Source: JBAXGW01 sp037139195
GTDB taxonomy: Bacteria; Bacteroidota; Bacteroidia; Bacteroidales; JAHJDW01
Reading direction: 5' to 3'
NCBI GenBank assembly: GCA_037139195.1
Contig: JBAXGW010000041.1
Coordinates: 1 to 40,385 of the forward strand
Length of the DNA stretch: 40,385 nucleotides
Positions 34,767 through 40,385 of this stretch are shown piece by piece. The notes beneath the pieces were generated by a model. That model was given only the letters and a program-made list of their open reading frames with translations. It ran no database searches and was not told the origin of the DNA. The position numbers and the translations under genes were made by a program. Numbering within the stretch: position 1 is the first letter of the stretch; every line of letters starts with the position of its first letter.

Positions 34767-35657
34767 ATGAGCAAATGGAAAGGGAAAACTCGCGGTGGAC
34801 TTACTGGGCATAAAATATTTATGAATATTTTAAAATATTTAGGACTACCCTTTGCTTATTTCTTTTTGCGATTTGTAGTTTTATATTTCTTTCTTTTTTC
34901 AATTAAATCAACAAAAAACATTTATTCTTTTTATCGAAACAGAATAAAATTTGGATGGTTTAAATCAATTATCAGCGTATATAAAAATTACTATATTTTT
35001 GGACAAACACTTCTGGATAAAACTGCTTTTTTTGCAGGAATAAATCCAAATTTCACATTCGACTTTGAAGGAGAAGAATATATTAAGCAAATGGTGGAAA
35101 ACAAAACCGGCGGATTGCTTATTAGTGCTCATATTGGCAATTTCGAAATTGCGGGGCACATGCTTAAAAGAATTGAAGGAAAAGTTCACATTGTTTTGTA
35201 TGACGCCGAACATCAAAAAATCAAAGAGTATTTTAACGAAAAATTTGATGAAAAATTTGCAAATATGATTCCAATAAAGGACGACATGTCGCATATTTAT
35301 GCAATTGCAAAAGCTTTTGAGAATAAAGAAATAGTATGTATGCATGGCGATCGTTTTTTACCCGGCACAAAAACACTTTCAGCTGATTTCCTAGGTAAAG
35401 AGGCTAGTTTTCCAACTGGTCCATTGTATTTAGCTACAAAATTCAATGTACCAGTATCTTACGTTTTTGCGATGAAAGAAACCAATATTCATTATCACTT
35501 CAATGCTTCTATTCCTAAAATATATAAATATCCAGGAAACTTAAAAATGCGAAATTTAGAATTACAAAATATGATAAAAGATTACGTATTCTCATTAGAA
35601 AAAATGATGAACAAATACCCTGAACAGTGGTTTAATTACTACGATTTCTGGGATTAA
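34767..35657 (+). CDS. LpxL-like lysophospholipid acyltransferase
   Basis: 296 residues with a hydrophobic N-terminal segment (about 24-46) and the catalytic His122-x4-Glu127 motif (SAHIGNFEIAGH) of the lipid A late-acyltransferase family. MHGDRFLPG and FPTGPLYLATKFNVPV supply the later motifs. It would transfer an acyl chain from acyl-ACP at the inner membrane, here possibly the aryl-polyenoyl chain itself. Similar LpxL-like proteins occur in described aryl-polyene loci. It is the last gene of the block, 20 bp after the radical SAM gene; no clear terminator follows. Confidence 0.86.
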   Translation: MSKWKGKTRGGLTGHKIFMNILKYLGLPFAYFFLRFVVLYFFLFSIKSTKNIYSFYRNRIKFGWFKSIISVYKNYYIFGQTLLDKTAFFAGINPNFTFDFEGEEYIKQMVENKTGGLLISAHIGNFEIAGHMLKRIEGKVHIVLYDAEHQKIKEYFNEKFDEKFANMIPIKDDMSHIYAIAKAFENKEIVCMHGDRFLPGTKTLSADFLGKEASFPTGPLYLATKFNVPVSYVFAMKETNIHYHFNASIPKIYKYPGNLKMRNLELQNMIKDYVFSLEKMMNKYPEQWFNYYDFWD

Positions 35658-35708
35658 CCAGAGCCTGCATACAAACACCATACTTATCATTACTATGATT
35701 TGATTTTT

Positions 35709-35728
35709 GACTCTTTGGACAGACATTA
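35709..35728. repeat. Solo copy of the 16.8-kb repeat end word
   Basis: GACTCTTTGGACAGACATTA resembles GACTTTATGGACAGACACTA at the right end of the element at 16809-16977. It lies in the 116-bp spacer between the converging LpxL-like and HlyD genes. No matching second arm is visible, so it may be a decayed remnant or a chance match. A weak TATAGA/TCTATG hairpin follows at about 35740-35756. Confidence 0.4.
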
Positions 35729-35773
35729 CTAGTTGCAGTATATAGAATTACTCTATGTAAAAAAAATGTTTGC

Positions 35774-37030
35774 CTACTCTGCCTGATTTTTCAAAATAGC
35801 TTTAATTGGATTAAAGAAGCGTTCAATTAATCTAACATCTTCGGTAACAACTTCTGCAACACCTTGCATTTCTTGATTAAATGGTAGTTTCTTTTTGTAG
35901 TTAGTTTTTAGACCATTAGGCAATTCAACTTCGACAATATAAAATGATTCGGTTGGAATGAGAGCAATGTTTTTGATTTTGCCAGTAACCATACCATATT
36001 CCATATATGGATAGTTGTTGAATTTAATATTAACTCGCTGACCAATTTTAACTTTTCCCGAACCTTGAACTGGAAGTTTTATTCTGCCAACGATTTTTGT
36101 TTCTTTAAATGGAATAATGGTCATGGTATTATCTCCCGCTTTAACATTTTGATTTTCGCTCCAAAATTGCGTAAAGGTTACTTTTCCCTCAATCGGACTA
36201 ATCAATAAATACATTTGTTCCCACGATTTTATCTGAGACTGAAAGGTATTTAAAACTGATATAAAGCCATTTCTTAATTGCTTGTAATCATTATTATATT
36301 GTTGTTCCATCTCCAATACTGAGAACTGCAATTGCGAAATAGCAATTTGAGCATTATCCAAACTACTTTTTGCCGATTCATACGAATATTTGCTTTGCAA
36401 GTAGGAAGTTTGTGATTTTTCAAAGTCAAATTCGGATGTAACTTTCTTGACATAAAGCACTGAGTCTCTAATGAATTGACTTTTTGCCAGTTTTAATTGT
36501 TCTTGAGTGATACTTGTTTGTTTTTGCATTTTTTGATACAAAGCTTCGTGTTTGCTTATTTGCGATTCGATTGATTTAATCTTTTTATGTTGAAAATCCG
36601 TTTCTAAAAAGAAAACATAATCTTTTAATGCTTTTTGAAGTGTCGAAAACCCAGTTTGTAAATCTCCAAGATTTAAACTATTTGTCAGTGTGGTATCAGT
36701 TAGCAAACTATCAGCTTGAAACTTTAAAATTGAATCTAATATTTGTGTTTGTGTTTTTACAGTATATACATCATTAAGGTTTGCGGTATTTTCTAATACG
36801 GCTAATACATCGCCGGTTTTAACGCTTTGTTTATCTTTAACAAGCAGTTGAGTTATTTTGCCTGAGTTTTTAGCAATAATACTTGCAGGGATATTTTCTG
36901 ATTGAACCAATATTTCAGCATTAATAATATCAGGATACTTGTAGAAATAACTTCCAACAAATATCACTAGAACAACAGAAAATATCACAGTTATTCCCCA
37001 ACGAACTATACTATTTGGGGCCTTGCCCAA
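35774..37030 (-). CDS. HlyD-family membrane fusion protein
   Basis: 418 residues from the TTG at 37030. One TM helix (about 11-28), a biotinyl-lipoyl-like lobe split by a long coiled coil (about 85-265, heptad-rich), then the second lobe (SPIEGKVTF) and beta-barrel (GRIKLPVQGSGKVKIGQRV). This is the periplasmic adaptor of a type I-like exporter and fits the C39 ABC transporter upstream. The frame is open beyond the TTG to 37096 and encodes a typical cytosolic lead (RSEEIDDLLGKAPN), but no ATG/GTG/TTG is present there and TAA stands at 37097-37099. The natural start seems lost at the border of a repeat array, so the annotated start is doubtful. Confidence 0.85.
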   Translation of the reverse strand: MGKAPNSIVRWGITVIFSVVLVIFVGSYFYKYPDIINAEILVQSENIPASIIAKNSGKITQLLVKDKQSVKTGDVLAVLENTANLNDVYTVKTQTQILDSILKFQADSLLTDTTLTNSLNLGDLQTGFSTLQKALKDYVFFLETDFQHKKIKSIESQISKHEALYQKMQKQTSITQEQLKLAKSQFIRDSVLYVKKVTSEFDFEKSQTSYLQSKYSYESAKSSLDNAQIAISQLQFSVLEMEQQYNNDYKQLRNGFISVLNTFQSQIKSWEQMYLLISPIEGKVTFTQFWSENQNVKAGDNTMTIIPFKETKIVGRIKLPVQGSGKVKIGQRVNIKFNNYPYMEYGMVTGKIKNIALIPTESFYIVEVELPNGLKTNYKKKLPFNQEMQGVAEVVTEDVRLIERFFNPIKAILKNQAE

Positions 37031-37099
37031 TAGGTCGTCTATTTCTTCGCTTCTTATTTCTATATTTTCTATTTCTCTTGGTATATCTTTTAATAGTTA

Positions 37100-37216
37100 A
37101 CGAGTAAACAAGTAAACGAGTTGACGCACTTACTTTGTCTACTTTGTCTACTTGTCTACTTTGTCTACTTGTCTACTTTGTTTACTTGTTTAACTGTCTA
37201 CTTGTTTACTTGTTCA
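37100..37216. repeat. Octamer repeat array, right side of the IVP cassette
   Basis: On the minus strand this is a run of GTRRACAA-type units (GTAAACAA, GTAGACAA, GTGAACAA), with some nine-base variants ending AAA. At the hlyD side the unit is inverted (GTTTACTT, GTTTACTC). The array runs into the last codons of the four-helix-bundle gene and ends one base before the stop codon preceding the hlyD frame. Units are too short and irregular for CRISPR. Confidence 0.8.
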
Positions 37217-37563
37217 CTAATACTTCTAATCAATGAAGTCAACATCTTCAATAAACTATTAATCTCTATTGACAAATCTTCAATTTCATTTTGTTTAACA
37301 TATCCCAAATTACTTGCAATTATTATTTGAGTTTCTAATTCTGATAATGAACCTAAAGAAATATAAAGAAACTGAGTATATTCTTTCTTTGAATGTCGAC
37401 CAGCCCCTTCTGCAATATTTGAAGGAACAGAAACTGCCGAACGTCTAATTTGACTTGTTAAACCATAAATTTCTTCTTTAGGAAAATCCTTTGTTAACTT
37501 ATATAAAGTAGTTACTAATTCTATACTCTTTTGCCAAACCAACAAATCTTTATGTGTCTTCAT
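37198..37563 (-). CDS. Four-helix-bundle protein (23S rRNA IVP family)
   Basis: 121 residues matching the IVP/S23 family: DLLVWQKSIELV, LTSQIRRSAVSVPSNIAEG, then GSLSELETQIIIA and GYV. These small four-helix bundles were first seen in 23S rRNA intervening sequences and occur widely as solitary genes in Bacteroidota; their function is unknown. The last residues (EQVNK) and the stop codon are encoded by repeat octamers, so gene and repeats belong to one unit. It interrupts the exporter operon and has no evident link with peptide export. Confidence 0.9.
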   Translation of the reverse strand: MKTHKDLLVWQKSIELVTTLYKLTKDFPKEEIYGLTSQIRRSAVSVPSNIAEGAGRHSKKEYTQFLYISLGSLSELETQIIIASNLGYVKQNEIEDLSIEINSLLKMLTSLIRSISEQVNK

Positions 37564-37569
37564 TTTTTT

Positions 37570-37617
37570 TGTTTATCTGTTTACTTGTTTACCTGTCTAC
37601 TCGTTTACCTGTCTACT
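37570..37617. repeat. Octamer repeat array, left side of the IVP cassette
   Basis: On the minus strand, successive units are GTAGACAG, GTAAACGA, GTAGACAG, GTAAACAA, GTAAACAG and ATAAACAA, then an A-run and the ATG of the four-helix-bundle gene. The stop codon of the C39 transporter gene (TAG, 37618-37616) touches the first unit. The units may also act as the leader or promoter region of the small gene. Confidence 0.78.
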
Positions 37618-39805
37618 AACTACCTAGTTCCAACTGATTCTTAACCAACTCATAATACTTTCCTTGCAATTTTACCAGTTCTTGATGATTTCCTAGTTCA
37701 ACTATCTTTCCTTTTTCCAATACCACAATTTGGTCGGCATTTTTAACCGTACTTAATCTATGAGCCACCACAACCACCGTTTTACCTTTAAAGAACTCAT
37801 CCAAGTTTTCCATAATTTTCTTTTCATTATTGGCATCGAGGGCGTTAGTTGCTTCATCAAAAAAGATGTATTCAGGATTTTTATAAACTGCTCTAGCAAT
37901 AAGCATACGTTGCTTTTGTCCTTGACTAAGTCCATGACCATCTCCACCAATTTTTGTATTGTATGCAAGTGGCAATGTTTCAACAAACTCTCGGATATTT
38001 GCCACATTAACCGAATGAAGTAGCTTTTCTTTGTTTATTGTTTCTTCGCTTATAGTGATATTCTTTGCTATGGTATCAGAAAATATAAAGCCGTCTTGCA
38101 TTACCGCTCCGCATTTACTTCGCCACATTCTATTGCTGATATTTTCTAATGCCGATTCGCCCACTTTTATTTCTCCTGAAACTGGAGGATAAAATCCAAG
38201 AAGCAATTTAACAAGGGTTGTTTTTCCGCTTCCGCTTGTTCCAACTATTGCGGTTATTTTCCCTTGCGGAATTTCTAGGTTTATTTCATCCAATACTTTT
38301 TCTGAACCTGCTCCATCATATTGAAACGAAAGATTATTTATTTTTAAGCTTCTGTTTTCAGGGAGTATATTTATCTTTTCATCATCGGGTTTTTCTTCAT
38401 CTTCTTTTTGGTGGATTTCGCCTAGTCTTTCTAAACTGATTTTTGCATCTTGTGTTTGTTGCATAAAGCCAATCATTTGTTCTATTGGGCTGTTTAGCTG
38501 ACCCAAAATATATTGTATGGACATCATCATCCCTAGCGTGATATTGCCATCAATAACCGACTTAGCTGCCATAAAAGATATGATGATATTTTTTGTTTCG
38601 TTTATTACTACCGAACCTGCTTGTTGATACTGCGAAAGTGCTAATCCTTTTATGCTTACTTTAAATAATCGGGCTTGTATATGTTCCCATTCCCAACGGC
38701 GTTGTTTCTCGCAGTTATTGAGTTTAATTTCCTGCATTCCTGTTATCATCTGATACAAGTTGTTTTGATTATCGGATGATTGTTGGAAACGCTTAAAATC
38801 GAGTTCTCTTCGTTTCTTTAAAAACATAACTATCCAAAGTGCATACAAAGTACTCCCCGCAAGAAAGACTAGAAAGATTTGGATATTATATATTGCCAGT
38901 ACAATACTGAAAATAAAGAAATTGACTGTTGCAAATAGTATGCTTAATATGGATTGGGTTAAAAATGCTTCAATTCTATGATTGTCGCTAATTCGTTGCA
39001 TAATATCGCCAATCATTTTTGCATCGAAGAAACTAATTGGCAACTTCATAAGTTTAATTAGGAAATCAGACACCAGCGAAATATTTATTCTAGTTCCAAT
39101 ATGAAGCAAAATCCAACTACGAATAAAATCTACAATAGCTCTACTGAAAAATAAAACCAATTGTGCAATTAACACTAGATATACGAAATTCAAATTCTGA
39201 TTTCCAATACCAACATCAACGACTGCTTGGGTAAGAAATGGCAATATTAGTTGAAGTAAACTACCAAGTAATAAACCAAGAACCAACTGAATTAGATACT
39301 TTTTGTATGGTCTTAAATAAGATAACAGATACCCAAAAGTTGCTTTATTCGACTTCTCATCTTCCATTGCATAAAACTCTGGAGTGGGGTCAAGTATTAG
39401 TGCAATCCCTTTGTCTTCTCCTTCAGTTTTTGTGCTTATCCAGTATTTTAGAAACTCATCTTTTGTATATGTAATTAATCCATGTGCAGGGTCGGAAACA
39501 TAAAATTTATTGTTTTTTATTTTGTATAAAACAACAAAGTGGATTTGCTTCCAATGGATTATGCATGGCAATATTGCATCTCCAATTAATTTATCAAGCG
39601 AAATACGTACGCCCATTGTTCTGAATCCAAGACTTTCTGCTGCATCACTAATGCCGAGCATACTCACGCCCTCTCGACCAATATTGCTTTTAGTTCGGAG
39701 AGATTCTAAACTGTAGTTTTTGCCGTAATACTTCGCAACCATTCGTAAGCAAGTAGGACCACAATCCATTGCATCTGGTTGCTTATAATGAGGAAATTTT
39801 ATCAT
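37616..39805 (-). CDS. C39 peptidase-containing ABC exporter (PCAT)
   Basis: 729 residues. N-terminal C39 protease with Cys15 (DAMDCGPTCL), His89 (QIHFVVL) and Asp105 (VSDPAHG), which cuts leader peptides after a double-glycine-type site. A six-helix membrane domain spans about 165-450, and the ATPase has Walker A GTSGSGKT (about 520), signature LSQGQKQR and Walker B YIFFDEATNALD. It processes and exports a peptide; by context this is the grasp-with-spasm RiPP. The ATG overlaps the maturase stop (ATGA), so translation is coupled. The C-terminus is complete, despite its stop lying on the repeat border. Confidence 0.93.
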   Translation of the reverse strand: MIKFPHYKQPDAMDCGPTCLRMVAKYYGKNYSLESLRTKSNIGREGVSMLGISDAAESLGFRTMGVRISLDKLIGDAILPCIIHWKQIHFVVLYKIKNNKFYVSDPAHGLITYTKDEFLKYWISTKTEGEDKGIALILDPTPEFYAMEDEKSNKATFGYLLSYLRPYKKYLIQLVLGLLLGSLLQLILPFLTQAVVDVGIGNQNLNFVYLVLIAQLVLFFSRAIVDFIRSWILLHIGTRINISLVSDFLIKLMKLPISFFDAKMIGDIMQRISDNHRIEAFLTQSILSILFATVNFFIFSIVLAIYNIQIFLVFLAGSTLYALWIVMFLKKRRELDFKRFQQSSDNQNNLYQMITGMQEIKLNNCEKQRRWEWEHIQARLFKVSIKGLALSQYQQAGSVVINETKNIIISFMAAKSVIDGNITLGMMMSIQYILGQLNSPIEQMIGFMQQTQDAKISLERLGEIHQKEDEEKPDDEKINILPENRSLKINNLSFQYDGAGSEKVLDEINLEIPQGKITAIVGTSGSGKTTLVKLLLGFYPPVSGEIKVGESALENISNRMWRSKCGAVMQDGFIFSDTIAKNITISEETINKEKLLHSVNVANIREFVETLPLAYNTKIGGDGHGLSQGQKQRMLIARAVYKNPEYIFFDEATNALDANNEKKIMENLDEFFKGKTVVVVAHRLSTVKNADQIVVLEKGKIVELGNHQELVKLQGKYYELVKNQLELGS

Positions 39806-40350
39806 TCAACTGGTTGTGGTTTCTTAACCAAAGGTTTTCTCTTAGCTTTTTTCTCCCAATTAGGATTATCAGTTCTCCATTGCTCTACTGTTATATATCC
39901 CTCTTCACCTTCCCATTTTGCAATATATGGGTTGTATGGGCATTTTGCAGGCTGAGAATATATATTATTGGGGTCTTTAATTAAGCAACGACAATCCGTA
40001 CACATGTACCTAAATTCACAATCTTTGCAAACATCAATATCATCTTTTCGAATTCCCCATAGGTCTTTGAATCCTTCTTTATTTATAGCTGCTTCAAGTG
40101 TAGTATCTTTTATATTTCCAAAACTGCGCTCCATTGCAGGACAGTTTTTTATATTGCCTTCAGAATCGATGCAGAGCTTTCTGTTTAGACAGGTATTATA
40201 GTGTTGGGATTCATTAATCATTTCTCTTGCAACTGAAAAATTAGTTTTACATACAAGACCACAATCATATTTTGAAATCCCCTGTTTTATTGAATATGAA
40301 ATGTAGCAATTATTTTTTTTAATTACTTTATAGTAGTGATGCGTTAAAAT
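39802..40350 (-). pseudogene. gwsS: GwsS-type SPASM maturase, C-terminal part; in-frame stop at edge
   Basis: The first in-frame ATG is at 40221 and yields 139 residues, but coding character continues upstream to 40350 (HHYYKVI, NNCYISYSIKQ, KYDCGLVCKTNFSV), until TAA at 40353-40351. Beyond this stop the same frame still reads KEQYDLFNT to the window end. The visible part matches the SPASM end of grasp-with-spasm maturases: NTCLNRKLCID, IKNCPAMERSFGNI, then DVCKDCEFRYMCTDC. These cysteines bind auxiliary Fe-S clusters. Full proteins have roughly 350 residues with a radical SAM-like domain upstream. Either a nonsense mutation splits the gene or the sequence has an error. A split reading frame makes 'pseudogene' provisional. 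Precursor and grasp ligase genes would lie outside the window. Confidence 0.7.
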
Positions 40351-40385
40351 TTAAGTGTTAAATAAATCATATTGTTCTTTGAAAT

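Larger units (their letters stand above)
37100..37617 (-). mobile_element. Putative IVP-bearing repeat cassette
   Basis: About 520 bp between the C39 transporter stop and the hlyD frame, made of two octamer arrays around one gene. The arrays at the outer edges are in inverted relation (GTAGACAGGTAAACGAG at one side; GAGTAAACAAGTAAACGAG when the other side is reverse-complemented). The stop of the transporter gene and the lost start of hlyD lie exactly at the borders, as expected for an insertion between two formerly adjacent genes. There is no transposase, so mobility is inferred. Confidence 0.45.

Noticed and set aside
34965..35345. 126-codon minus-strand frame in the LpxL-like gene
   Set aside because: Opposite strand of the conserved acyltransferase motifs; composition Phe/Asn/Lys-rich as expected for antisense of AT-rich code.
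37121..37330. Plus-strand frame rich in Leu/Cys/Tyr across the repeats
   Set aside because: Produced by translation of the octamer array and antisense of the four-helix-bundle gene.
37100..37617. CRISPR array
   Set aside because: Units are about 8 bp, contiguous and variable, without spacers, and enclose a coding gene.

Overview
The window looks like a chromosomal segment of a low-GC member of the Bacteroidota. It has TAnnTTTG-type -7 boxes, few Shine-Dalgarno sites, family types typical of the phylum (DUF1573, NamZ/DUF1343, U32 peptidase, four-helix-bundle 'IVP' protein, grasp-with-spasm RiPP genes) and very AT-rich spacers. I cannot place it below phylum from sequence alone.

Layout. (1) 1-9976 is mostly housekeeping: the 5' part of a tRNA-Asp gene (minus strand), a secreted DUF1573 protein, a PLP aminotransferase, a divergent pair (a membrane GT-C-like/TPR protein with a NamZ-type exo-muramidase), a FtsX/LolC-like permease, a two-HKD phospholipase D and a U32 (RlhA-like) protein. 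(2) 10263-35657 is one unbroken plus-strand block of 22 genes, tightly spaced or overlapping apart from two gaps: an aryl-polyene/flexirubin-type type II polyketide cluster. A tyrosine-ammonia-lyase-like enzyme would supply a 4-hydroxycinnamoyl starter. ACP, ketoreductase, three complete ketosynthases, a chain-length-factor-like protein, a half-sized ketosynthase-like protein and two hot-dog dehydratases with complementary catalytic residues would build the polyene. A thioesterase, a stand-alone methyltransferase, two CrtI-like FAD oxidoreductases, a B12/radical-SAM enzyme and a C45-type Ntn hydrolase could tailor or transfer it. LolA-like protein, lipoprotein, GT2-DUF2062, NodB-like deacetylase, an MMPL-acyltransferase-methyltransferase fusion and an LpxL-like acyltransferase point to a lipid- or glycolipid-bound product moved to the outer membrane. 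(3) 35774-40350 (minus strand) is the export end of a grasp-with-spasm RiPP locus: the SPASM end of the maturase (with an in-frame stop at the window edge), a C39-peptidase ABC exporter and an HlyD-family adaptor. The exporter and the adaptor are separated by a roughly 520-bp cassette carrying a four-helix-bundle gene between arrays of an octamer repeat.

Most notable: the cluster as a whole (no AMP-ligase, phosphopantetheinyl transferase or recognised dialkylresorcinol genes in the window), the 1280-residue transporter-acyltransferase-methyltransferase fusion, the split-residue dehydratase pair, the half ketosynthase, an exported superoxide-reductase-like protein inside the pigment operon, and the octamer-repeat/IVP cassette that seems to have removed the start of hlyD. 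All functions come from motifs read by eye; no searches were run.
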